A stretch of DNA of 28,182 nt from Actinomycetota bacterium (GTDB lineage: Bacteria; Actinomycetota; Thermoleophilia; Gaiellales; Gaiellaceae), in assembly GCA_013694685.1 (NCBI GenBank), contig JACDBY010000108.1, positions 1-28,182 on the forward strand, read 5' to 3'. This document shows positions 21,894-28,182 of the stretch, piece by piece (position 1 is the first letter of the stretch; every line of letters begins with the position of its first letter). The notes under the pieces are model-generated. The model ran no database searches and had not been told where the DNA came from. It worked only from the letters and a program-made list of their open reading frames with translations. Made by a program: the position numbers and the translations under genes.

Positions 21894-22304
21894 TCAACGC
21901 AGCAGGCCGAGGCGCGCCAGCACGTCGCTCCAGCCCTGACGCAGCCCGCTCGTGTCCGCGCCGGGAGTGACCACCACGTGCGTTACGGTGACGAGGGTGC
22001 CGCCATCCTGCTCGCCGAAGTCGACGGTGACGGTGTCCTCGGGCGAGAGCTCCTCACCGGTCTCCCAGATCCAGGTCATCCCGATCCGATGCGGCTCGTC
22101 GAGCTCGGTGAACCTGCCGCGAGCGCCGATTCCTGCCGCTTCCGAGCGAATCCGGTAGGAACCGCCGATCCGGGCGTCGATTTGGTACGTCGTGTCGGGC
22201 AGATGCGGCCACCACCAGGTGGCAAGGAGCTCGGCGCTCGTCCAGGCGGCGTAGACGGCTGCAGGGGGAGCGGGGACGTGATGGGTCAGAACGACGGGTG
22301 TCAT
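21894..22304 (-). CDS. SRPBCC (AHSA1-like) domain protein
   Basis: 136 residues. N-terminal strand and helix VPAPPAAVYAAWTSAELLATWWWP and the later GGSYRIRS, TELDEPHRIGMTWIW and GGTLVTVTH blocks are typical of the Aha1/START-like SRPBCC family, which forms a hydrophobic ligand pocket. The overlap with an ArsR regulator (ATGA) is a very common pairing for this family. No catalytic function can be assigned. Confidence 0.92.
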   Translation of the reverse strand: MTPVVLTHHVPAPPAAVYAAWTSAELLATWWWPHLPDTTYQIDARIGGSYRIRSEAAGIGARGRFTELDEPHRIGMTWIWETGEELSPEDTVTVDFGEQDGGTLVTVTHVVVTPGADTSGLRQGWSDVLARLGLLR

Positions 22305-22630
22305 CGAAGCTCCTTCGGCTTGCTGTCGGCGAAGCGATCGGCGAGGTTGTCGAGCTGATGGGTCCAGAACGTGCGTGTGCGGCGCAGGTAGTCCTCGGCG
22401 GCGCCCAGCGGCTCCGGCTCGAGGCGGACAGTGACCGTCCGGCCGGTTTTCGTTCGGCTGACGACGCCGACCGACTGCAGCACGCGCAGGTGCTTCAGCG
22501 TGCCCGGCAGGCTGATGGCGAACTCCCCGGCGAGCTCGGAGACCGTCCGTTCTCGCCGCGTCAGCAGATCGACGATGCCCTGGCGCGTCGGGTCGCCGAG
22601 CGCGGCGAAGACTTCATAATGCTTAACCAT
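22301..22630 (-). CDS. ArsR-family transcriptional regulator
   Basis: 109 residues. Winged HTH: VFAALGDPTRQGIVDLLTRRERTVSELAGEF, SLPGTLKHLRVLQSVGVVSRTKTGRTVTVRL. No ArsR-type metal-binding cysteines, so it belongs to the SRPBCC-associated non-metal group. Start at the ATG at 22630, 7 nt after TATAGT, so leaderless. It probably controls itself and the SRPBCC gene. Confidence 0.92.
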   Translation of the reverse strand: MVKHYEVFAALGDPTRQGIVDLLTRRERTVSELAGEFAISLPGTLKHLRVLQSVGVVSRTKTGRTVTVRLEPEPLGAAEDYLRRTRTFWTHQLDNLADRFADSKPKELR

Positions 22631-22637
22631 ACGGTTC

Positions 22638-22643
22638 ACTATA
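22638..22643 (-). promoter_or_regulatory. -10 box of the arsR-SRPBCC unit (leaderless)
   Basis: TATAGT on the minus strand, 7 nt before the ATG. The end of the dispersed element (copy B, GCAAACCT) lies 14 bp upstream, where a -35 would be expected. Confidence 0.6.
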
Positions 22644-22657
22644 GCGGCTCGAAAAGA

Positions 22658-22778
22658 AGGTTTGCGGCTCGGAGGGAAGTTGCGAGCGCGACAGCGGGCG
22701 CCTTCAGGTTCTGCCCCGCCAAAGGCGGGGATCAAGCGGCACGATTCCGCTTCTGCGGGATCCTGCTTCGCGAGCGAG
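22658..22778 (-). repeat. Dispersed two-hairpin element, copy B (downstream of the carboxyltransferase gene)
   Basis: Begins right after the TAG of the carboxyltransferase gene and ends with CGCAAACCT. Minus-strand hairpin 1 is GATCCCGC-AGAA-GCGGAATC (22762-22743), hairpin 2 CCCCGCC-TTT-GGCGGGG (22730-22714), followed by CAGAACC as in copy A. The CTTGATC linker between the hairpins is identical in both copies. Confidence 0.75.
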
Positions 22779-24344
22779 CTACAGCGGGATATTGCCGTGT
22801 TTACGCTTCGGCACGGGCTCACGCTTCGAGAGCATCGTTTCCAGCGCGCGAACGAGGTAGGGCCGCGTGCGGCTGGGCTCGATCACGTCGTCGACGTAGC
22901 CGCGCTCGGCCGCGCTCCACGGGTTCGCGAAGCGCTCCTTGTAATCGGCGATCAGCTCAGCACGCCGCGCTTCGGCGTCCTCGGCCACCTCGAGCTCCTT
23001 CCGGAAGACGATGCTCACGGCTCCGTCGGGGCCCATCACCGCGACCTCGGCCGTCGGCCACGCGACGTTGACGTCCGCGCGGATGTGCTTCGAGCTCATG
23101 ACGTCGTAGGCGCCGCCGTAGGCCTTTCGCGTGATGACCGTCAGCTTCGGGACGGTCGCCTCCGCATAGGCGTAGAGGAGCTTCGCGCCGTGCCGGATGA
23201 TCCCGCCCCATTCCTGGGCCGTTCCCGGCAGGAAGCCGGGCACGTCGACGAACGTGACGAGCGGGACGTTGAACGCGTCGCAGGTGCGCACGAAGCGCGC
23301 CGCCTTCACCGAGGCGTCGATGTCGAGGACGCCGGCGAGTGCGGACGGCTGATTCCCGACCACACCCACGGCATGCCCGCCGAGGCGCGCGAAGCCGCAG
23401 ACGATGTTCGCGGCGTACGCCTGCTGCAGCTCGAGGAACGAGCCCTCGTCGATAACTGCCTCGATCACGCGCTTCATGTCGTACGGCTTTCCCGAGGAGT
23501 CGGGGATCAGCGTGTCAAGCTCGGTTGCCTCCCGGTCGACCGGATCGGTGGGAGCCGCGTACGGCGACGTCTCGAGATTCGACTGCGGGAGGAAGGTGAG
23601 CAGGTAGCGCGCGTCCTCGATGCACGCCTGCTCGTCGGGTGCGACGAGATGGGCGACGCCCGACTTCGTCGCATGAGCGCTCGCACCTCCGAGATCCTCG
23701 AAGCTCACGTCCTCGCCTGTCACCGTCTTCACAACGTCGGGTCCCGTGATGAACATGTACGACGATCCCTCGGTCATGAGCACGAAGTCCGTGATCGCGG
23801 GGGAGTAGACCGCGCCACCGGCGCAGGGGCCCATGATCAGGGAGACCTGAGGGATGACCCCCGAGGCCTGGACGTTCCGCCAGAAGATCTCGGCGTAGCC
23901 CGCGAGCGAGACGACGCCTTCCTGGATCCGCGCGCCACCCGAGTCGTTGATCCCGACGACGGGGCAGCCGACCTTGACCGCCAGGTCCATCACCTTGCAG
24001 ACCTTCTCGGCGAAGACCTCGGAGAGCGAGCCTCCGAACACGGTGAAGTCCTGCGAGAAGACGCAGACCGGCCGGCCGAAGATCGTGCCGTAGCCGGTCA
24101 CGACGGCGTCTCCCCACGGCCGCTGCTCTCGCATGCCGAACTCGCTCTCACGGTGCCGCACGAAGCGGTCGAGCTCGACGAACGAGCCTGGATCGAGAAG
24201 GAGCTCGAGTCGCTCGCGGGCGAGCAACTTGCCGCGCTCGTGCTGGCGAGCGACAGCCTTCCCCGAGCCTGCGTGCGCCGCAGCGTCGCCGAGCTCGCGG
24301 AGCCAGGCGAGCTTCGCCTCGGTCGTCTCGTGTCGGGTCGACAT
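22779..24344 (-). CDS. pccB: Acyl-CoA carboxylase carboxyltransferase (PccB/AccD-like)
   Basis: 521 residues. Transfers CO2 from carboxybiotin to acetyl-, propionyl- or longer acyl-CoA. Two crotonase-like halves: N-terminal [42 protein letters not shown]-terminal [45 protein letters not shown] and [22 protein letters not shown] and AYGGAY are the oxyanion-hole regions. No biotin domain, so it needs the alpha chain at 14999-16819. Acyl preference cannot be read with confidence. ATG at 24344, 8 nt after TAGGCT. Confidence 0.94.
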   Translation of the reverse strand: MSTRHETTEAKLAWLRELGDAAAHAGSGKAVARQHERGKLLARERLELLLDPGSFVELDRFVRHRESEFGMREQRPWGDAVVTGYGTIFGRPVCVFSQDFTVFGGSLSEVFAEKVCKVMDLAVKVGCPVVGINDSGGARIQEGVVSLAGYAEIFWRNVQASGVIPQVSLIMGPCAGGAVYSPAITDFVLMTEGSSYMFITGPDVVKTVTGEDVSFEDLGGASAHATKSGVAHLVAPDEQACIEDARYLLTFLPQSNLETSPYAAPTDPVDREATELDTLIPDSSGKPYDMKRVIEAVIDEGSFLELQQAYAANIVCGFARLGGHAVGVVGNQPSALAGVLDIDASVKAARFVRTCDAFNVPLVTFVDVPGFLPGTAQEWGGIIRHGAKLLYAYAEATVPKLTVITRKAYGGAYDVMSSKHIRADVNVAWPTAEVAVMGPDGAVSIVFRKELEVAEDAEARRAELIADYKERFANPWSAAERGYVDDVIEPSRTRPYLVRALETMLSKREPVPKRKHGNIPL

Positions 24345-24352
24345 CCGCGCGG

Positions 24353-24358
24353 AGCCTA
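24353..24358 (-). promoter_or_regulatory. -10 box of the carboxyltransferase gene (leaderless)
   Basis: TAGGCT on the minus strand, 8 nt before the ATG; the large hairpin at 24369-24410 covers the -35 position. Confidence 0.5.
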
Positions 24359-24368
24359 ACCGTGGCTC

Positions 24369-24410
24369 GGTGCCGGGCGCCCGAAGGGACACGCCTTCGT
24401 GCCTGGCACC
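24369..24410. other. 17-bp hairpin/palindrome upstream of the carboxyltransferase gene
   Basis: Outer arms GGTGCCGGGCG and TGCCTGGCACC pair over 11 bp (two G-T pairs). After a 2-nt bulge, CGAAGG and CCTTCG pair over 6 bp around a GACACG loop. The right arm GTGCCTGGCACC is itself palindromic and resembles the GTGTCWGACACC repeats at 4.2 kb. Confidence 0.6.
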
Positions 24411-24541
24411 AAGACATGCCTCATGTGGACAGGGCCGGCGATGCACGTCTTCGTACCGGGGGCCCGTTACGCCGGAAGCAGCGATGGAGGCCGGCGACGT
24501 CTCTTGGGGCGGTCGCCGCCCGCCCCCGGAGACGTGTTGTC

Positions 24542-25704
24542 CTACCGACGCGCGGTGATCGTCGGCGTCGCGGCGGCGGCTGCGTTCCCCGCCGTATCTG
24601 TCGCGGTCACCCGAACGGTGAGCCGCGCCGTCCCGCGCGAGCGCACCGTCGCCGCACCCGCCGCCGAGAGACGAACCCGAAGCGGAACCGAGCCGCAACA
24701 TCCGTCGTTACGGTCGCAGTTCCGACCACCCGCGTACCGAGCAGGAGACGTACCGTGAACGTGCAGGCCTCGTTGCACGCGGCGCGAACCGCGAGCCCCG
24801 TGCGACCCGCCAGAGCCGTCGCCTTGGACGTCGTCGCGACCTTGACGACCGACAGCGTCGGCGCGGTCGTGTCAGACTGAGCGGTGCCGAGCGCGGCCAG
24901 GCCGTTCACGGCGACACCGCCGCCGATCCGGCCGACCAGGGTCGCCGCGCCGTTCGTGAGGTTGATGCGATAGAGCTGCGAGCCACCCTGACTCGGAACA
25001 CGGAGCGCGGCCCACGCGACGCCGTCCGACGGCGCGATGTCGAAGCCGGCGCCCGCCTGGGCGTCGACACCGAGCGGCCCGACGGTGACAAGCGTGCCGT
25101 TGTTTGGCGGGTTCTGGAGGACGAGCACGTCACGGGCCGAGTCGATATCGAAGAGCTGGGTCGTCGTCGCGCCTCGAACGCTGTTCGTGTAGGCGGATCC
25201 GGTCACCTGCGGCACCGTGCCGTTTCCGGCGTCCGTCGGTGCGTAGGTCAGCGTTCCGTCGACCGCGGCCGTCGCGCCGGTGTCGGGATGGAGGCGCAGA
25301 TTCTGGCGCGCATCGCTGGTCAGGCGGATCCGGTCGACCGTCGGGTTGAAGTCGAACCCGAAGAAGCCGCCGCTGACGGGGGCGTGAACGCCGACGTGCC
25401 GATCGCGGTCGCGGTGCCCGTCGTCGAGTCGATCGTGTAGAGACGGGAGCTGCTGGAGAGTCCGACGAGTTGACCGTTCGCCGGTCGCGCGTCGATCCCG
25501 AGCAGCCGCTCGCCGGCCCCGAGCCCGGTTACCCGGATGCGGGTGATCGCGCGGGGCGTGTCGCTCGAGAAGACGACGAGGCGGTTCGCCTCGTCGACGG
25601 CCACGAGCCGCTCCGCGGCCGAGCCGACTGCGGGCAGCGCGAGAAACGCGGCCGCGATGGCAAAGGGGGACGAGCGCACGAATGCTTCTCGATCTGAATC
25701 GCAT
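24542..25704 (-). pseudogene. DUF4394-domain exported protein, broken by three frameshifts
   Basis: The start is fixed by AGGAGG (25715-25710) and ATG at 25704: MRFRSRSIRALVP, then after a one-base shift near 25664 the signal peptide continues AIAAAFLALPAVGSAAERL. The DUF4394 domain follows (LVAVDEANRLVVFSSDTP, LYTIDSTTGTATAIG). A second shift in the C5 run at 25378-25382 leads to VSGGFFGFDFNPTVDRIRL, DARQNLRLHPDTG, YTNSVRG, LFDIDSARDVLV. A third, near 24692-24696, restores a C-terminal beta-sandwich-like domain ([22 protein letters not shown]). The intact product would be secreted. Frame breaks at homopolymers suggest indel errors as much as real decay. Confidence 0.8.
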
Positions 25705-25720
25705 TGAGACCTCCTGAAAG

Positions 25721-25739
25721 CGCGCATACTCCGTGCGCG
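25721..25739. promoter_or_regulatory. Inverted repeat in the DUF4394/PLP-enzyme divergent spacer
   Basis: CGCGCA and TGCGCG flank TACTCCG. Its place just upstream of the AGGAGG of the DUF4394 gene fits an operator or promoter-proximal site. Evidence is symmetry only. Confidence 0.3.
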
Positions 25740-25795
25740 TAGGTGTGTTGGCGGTGATCCGGCTCGCCCGTTGGATGCGGTCGAGCCCGAGCCGC

Positions 25796-25801
25796 CACAA
25801 T
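25796..25801 (+). promoter_or_regulatory. Candidate -10 box of the Cys/Met PLP enzyme gene
   Basis: CACAAT ends 6 nt before the ATG at 25808; no ribosome site. It departs from TANNNT at the first base. Confidence 0.35.
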
Positions 25802-25807
25802 CCAGAG

Positions 25808-26773
25808 ATGACTGCTCCGCTCGACCGCTCCGCGACCTGGCCGTACGAGGACGGCAAGCCGGGCCGGTTCTCGTATGCGCGAGCAGACCACCCGGCGGGT
25901 GTCGCCTGCGAGGAGGCTCTCGGTGCGCTCGACGGTGGTCACGCGCTCCTCTATCCGTCCGGTATGGGCGCGGTCACCACCGTCGTGCTCACGATGCTTC
26001 GGGCCGGTGACACGATCGCGCTCGCCGAGGGTGCGTACTACGGCCACCGGGTGCTCTTCGACCACCTCGCGCCATGGGGCGTGCGCGTCGTCGAGTTCGA
26101 CCAGACCGGCTCACCCCCCGCTGCCGTCGATCTCGTCCTCGTCGAGGCACCGGCGAATCCGCTCCTGACGATGCCCGATCTCGAGGCGACCGCAGCGCAC
26201 CCCGCGCCGGTCGTCTGCGACGCGACGGTCGCCTCTCCGCTCCGCCTCCGACCCCTCGAGCACGGATGCGACGTCGTCCTCCACTCGGCGACCAAGGTGC
26301 TCGCGGGCCACGACGACGTGGTCGCCGGAGTCACCGTGACCCGCTCGCGCGAGCTCCACGATCGGTTGCACCTGACGCGGCGTCTCGCCGGGATCGTGGC
26401 ATCGCCGGACGCTGCGTGGCTCGTCCAGCGGGGGCTCGAGACGCTCGGCCCGCGCCTCGACGTTCAGGAAGCGTCTGCCCGGGTCCTGGCCGCGCGCCTC
26501 GCGGAGCACCCGGCGGTCCAGACGGTGCGGTACCCGGGGTTCTCGTTTCTCATCTCGTTCGACGTCGCCGACGGTGAGGCCGCCGGGCGCGTCGAGCGAG
26601 CGGTCGCGACGATCGAGAACGCCACGAGCCTCGGCGGGATCCGCTCGAAGCTCGAGGCGCGACATCGCTGGGAGGGTGACCGCATCCCCCAGGGTCTCCT
26701 CCGGCTCTCCGTCGGCCTCGAGGACAACGAGGTGCTCTGGGCAGATCTCGAGCACGCGCTCGGAAACGCCTGA
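25808..26773 (+). CDS. Cys/Met-metabolism PLP-dependent enzyme (cystathionine synthase/lyase family)
   Basis: 321 residues, clearly shorter than the usual 380-400. Markers: LYPSGMGAVTTVVLTML (phosphate loop), YYGHRVLFDHLAPWGV (Tyr stacking region), VEAPANPLLTMPDL, VCDATVASPLRLRPLEHGCDVVLHSATKVLAGHDDVVAG with the Schiff-base K163 and D138, and RLSVGLEDNEVLWADL at the end. Catalyses gamma or beta replacement/elimination on sulfur amino acids; which reaction is not readable. The YSRxxNPT N-terminal motif of the family is altered (FSYARADHPAG). The shortness is in the C-terminal domain. An msrA gene follows. Confidence 0.9.
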   Translation: MTAPLDRSATWPYEDGKPGRFSYARADHPAGVACEEALGALDGGHALLYPSGMGAVTTVVLTMLRAGDTIALAEGAYYGHRVLFDHLAPWGVRVVEFDQTGSPPAAVDLVLVEAPANPLLTMPDLEATAAHPAPVVCDATVASPLRLRPLEHGCDVVLHSATKVLAGHDDVVAGVTVTRSRELHDRLHLTRRLAGIVASPDAAWLVQRGLETLGPRLDVQEASARVLAARLAEHPAVQTVRYPGFSFLISFDVADGEAAGRVERAVATIENATSLGGIRSKLEARHRWEGDRIPQGLLRLSVGLEDNEVLWADLEHALGNA

Positions 26774-26861
26774 AGACGAGGCAAAGAACGCGCACGGCGC
26801 GACTCGCACCGCGCGACGCTCTCCTCCACGACCTCTACCCCCGCGGAATCTAGTAACCCAA

Positions 26862-26901
26862 CGTTCACGCGGTGCGATGCGCCGCCGCGCTACCGTGAAC
26901 G
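26862..26901. promoter_or_regulatory. Inverted repeat spanning the msrA promoter
   Basis: CGTTCACG (26862-26869) and CGTGAACG (26894-26901), 24 bp apart. The right arm overlaps the -10 box and start site of msrA. Possible two-site operator. Confidence 0.35.
26891..26896 (+). promoter_or_regulatory. -10 box of msrA (leaderless)
   Basis: TACCGT ends 6 nt before the msrA ATG at 26903. Same hexamer as before the helicase leader. Confidence 0.5.
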
Positions 26902-26902
26902 C

Positions 26903-27559
26903 ATGTTCCTCACACGCAGGAAGACAGAGCTGCCGAGTCCGGAGGACGCGCTCTCCGGACGCGATCGGCCGATCACCCCGTCTCGTCCACATCTCGTGCT
27001 CGGCACGCCGCTGACTCCGCCCTTCCCGGACGGGACGGAGCGCGCGATCGTCGGGATGGGCTGCTTCTGGGGCGCCGAGCGCCTGTTCTGGCAGCTGCCC
27101 GGCGTATACACGACAGCCGTCGGCTACGCAGGCGGGATCACGCCGAATCCGACCTACGAGGAGACCTGCACCGGACGCACCGGTCATGCCGAGGTCGTCC
27201 TCGCGGTTTACGACCCGGAGAAGATCTCCTACGACGACTTGCTGAAGGTGTTCTGGGAAGAGCACGATCCGACTCAGGGCATGCGCCAGGGCAACGACGT
27301 CGGGACGACGTACCGATCGGCGATCTACTGGACGACCGAAGAGCAGCGTGTCGCGGCGGAGGAGTCCCGCGACCGCTACGCGACCGCGCTCGCCGCCGCC
27401 CACAGGGGTGCGATCACGACCGAGCTCGCCGAAGCCGGCCCGTTCTACTACGCGGAGGACTACCACCAGCAGTACCTGGCGGCGAACCCGGGGGGCTATT
27501 GCGGTCTCGCCGGCACCGGCGTCGCCTGCCCTGTCGGGACGGGCGTCACCAGCTCTTGA
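26903..27559 (+). CDS. msrA: Peptide methionine sulfoxide reductase A
   Basis: 218 residues. Reduces methionine-S-sulfoxide in proteins. Catalytic Cys54 in [17 protein letters not shown]; other markers are [41 protein letters not shown] and [13 protein letters not shown]-terminal [12 protein letters not shown] supplies candidate resolving cysteines C200 and C209. An extra N-terminal extension of about 45 residues ([15 protein letters not shown]) is as in the longer MsrA class. ATG at 26903, leaderless. No msrB is visible here. Confidence 0.96.
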   Translation: MFLTRRKTELPSPEDALSGRDRPITPSRPHLVLGTPLTPPFPDGTERAIVGMGCFWGAERLFWQLPGVYTTAVGYAGGITPNPTYEETCTGRTGHAEVVLAVYDPEKISYDDLLKVFWEEHDPTQGMRQGNDVGTTYRSAIYWTTEEQRVAAEESRDRYATALAAAHRGAITTELAEAGPFYYAEDYHQQYLAANPGGYCGLAGTGVACPVGTGVTSS

Positions 27560-27591
27560 CGCCTGCGCGAGCGAGGTGATGCGCGGTCATC

Positions 27592-27640
27592 GCGCGCCGG
27601 GTCACCCTGCGAGCGTTGGCGCGCCGCGTCAGCCTGCGAG
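27592..27640. repeat. Two 22-bp tandem repeats after msrA
   Basis: Copies at 27592-27613 and 27619-27640 (consensus GCGCGCCGSGTCASCCTGCG, then AG) match at 20 of 22 positions and are separated by 5 bp. They lie between msrA and the gabT remnant. Confidence 0.6.
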
Positions 27641-27680
27641 AGCCGGTTCGGTCCACACTCCAGCGCTGACGAGCCCGACC

Positions 27681-28112
27681 CGCTGGGTCGACCTCCGATC
27701 TGAAGAGCCTCCGGAGACCCGCGATCGCGTCGTCGCTCCCGACCCCGCGATACGGATACGGCGCCGGTGCGCGGTAGATCTCTTCACCGCGTTCTCGTTC
27801 GCCTCGGCGCCCGAGTTGACGAGGATCGACTTCTGCCCGGTCCCCGCGCAGGGTGAGAGCTCGGCAAGCAGCCGGCAGGTCTCCACGTACGGCTCATAGA
27901 CACCACCATGAAGCACTGGTGGAGGTATTCGTCGGCCTGCCGGTGGATCGCCTCGACGACGCACGTTCGTCGACTTCGCCGGTGGGATCGGCTGCCAGAA
28001 CACCGGGCACCGGTTCGCGGCGGTGACGCGGGCGCCTTCGGCCACGGCCACGACGAGCCTCGGCGTGGCGCGCCGTTCGACAGGAAGCGCTTCACGCCGC
28101 GAGCACTGCCTC
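27681..28112 (-). pseudogene. gabT: Shattered gabT (4-aminobutyrate aminotransferase) remnant with internal inversion
   Basis: Minus-strand pieces in order: ERRATPRLVVAVAEGARVT (ending 28022), then a segment that makes sense only on the plus strand (27963-28028, FVDFAGGIGCQNTGHRF), then VVEAIHRQADEYLHQCFMV (from 27960). After a missing G at 27901-27907 comes GVYEPYVETCRLLAELSPC and SILVNSGAEANENAVK. About 45 codons are then missing, including the HGRT region, before IYRAPAPYPYRGVGSDDAIA and LFRSEVDP. The remaining half of the enzyme, with the PLP lysine, is absent. No functional product is possible. It is either decay near a rearrangement point or assembly damage at a contig end. Confidence 0.82.
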
Positions 28113-28182
28113 CTGCCCGGTCATGGCCACGCGCCCGAGTATGACTCGCGTGCACATGAGGCGAACCGCTTCCGCCCGAGAC

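Noticed and set aside
27629..28051. A 140-codon minus-strand frame as an intact gene
   Set aside because: Its first third is the reverse complement of gabT coding sequence and its last third is out of frame with the gabT continuation, so it is a chance fusion across a damaged gene.
1..28182. tRNA, rRNA, CRISPR or insertion sequence
   Set aside because: No cloverleaf with a T-loop GTTCRA motif, no regularly spaced repeats, and no transposase, integrase or terminal repeats were found on either strand.

Overview
This is a high-GC (about 70% by eye) bacterial window carrying ordinary chromosomal metabolism. It has no rRNA or tRNA genes, no CRISPR array, no insertion sequence and no phage genes. 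Gene families, GTG starts, frequent 4-bp stop/start overlaps and many start codons placed 6-9 nt after a TANNNT -10 box (leaderless transcripts) all fit a deep-branching actinobacterium. A Thermoleophilia/Gaiellales-type organism is my best guess from general resemblance; it is inference, not proof.

Layout. 1-2020 (minus): gltA citrate synthase, a HEAT-repeat protein and purE, cut by the window start. 2105-4134 (plus): icd and mdh in one unit, divergent from gltA. A 253-bp spacer with two copies of a 13-bp palindromic motif leads to an unusual SDR protein that lacks the catalytic Tyr/Lys and a PDZ-Lon (YlbL-like) membrane protease (4388-6149). Then come a small Cys-rich protein behind a hairpin-rich leader and a LapA-domain protein. 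6787-9218: PLP aminotransferase (minus) and DEAD-box RNA helicase (plus), divergent; the helicase leader may contain a 22-codon leaderless ORF. 9215-10116 (minus): cupin and lipoprotein. 10272-12918 (minus): sucC, a SAM methyltransferase and sucD, all overlapping. With gltA, icd and mdh this makes five TCA-cycle genes within 13 kb. 13250-13819: a lipoprotein. 13845-16819 (minus): biotin carboxylase/BCCP fusion, overlapped by a Methyltransf_32 protein. 16822-17367: pgsA, its start 2 bp from that of the carboxylase. 17316-20938 (minus): a molybdate block running from an Rrf2 regulator (frameshifted) through a MerR-like HTH/Mop regulator, modA, modB and modC to a small unknown gene. 20975-21859: GNAT acetyltransferase. 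21894-22630 (minus): ArsR regulator with an SRPBCC protein. 22779-24344 (minus): acyl-CoA carboxylase carboxyltransferase, the likely partner of the carboxylase/BCCP at 15-16.8 kb. 24542-25704: a broken DUF4394 protein. 25808-27559: Cys/Met-metabolism PLP enzyme and msrA. 27681-28112: a shattered gabT remnant with a short internal inversion.

The most unusual signal outside the genes is a repeated element of about 115-120 bp found just after the stop codons of sucD and the carboxyltransferase gene. On the minus strand it forms two adjacent hairpins whose stems differ between the copies by compensating changes while the AGAA loop is kept. Frame breaks occur only beyond 20.7 kb (Rrf2, DUF4394, gabT). 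Most lie at short homopolymer runs, so sequencing or assembly error competes with real gene decay.
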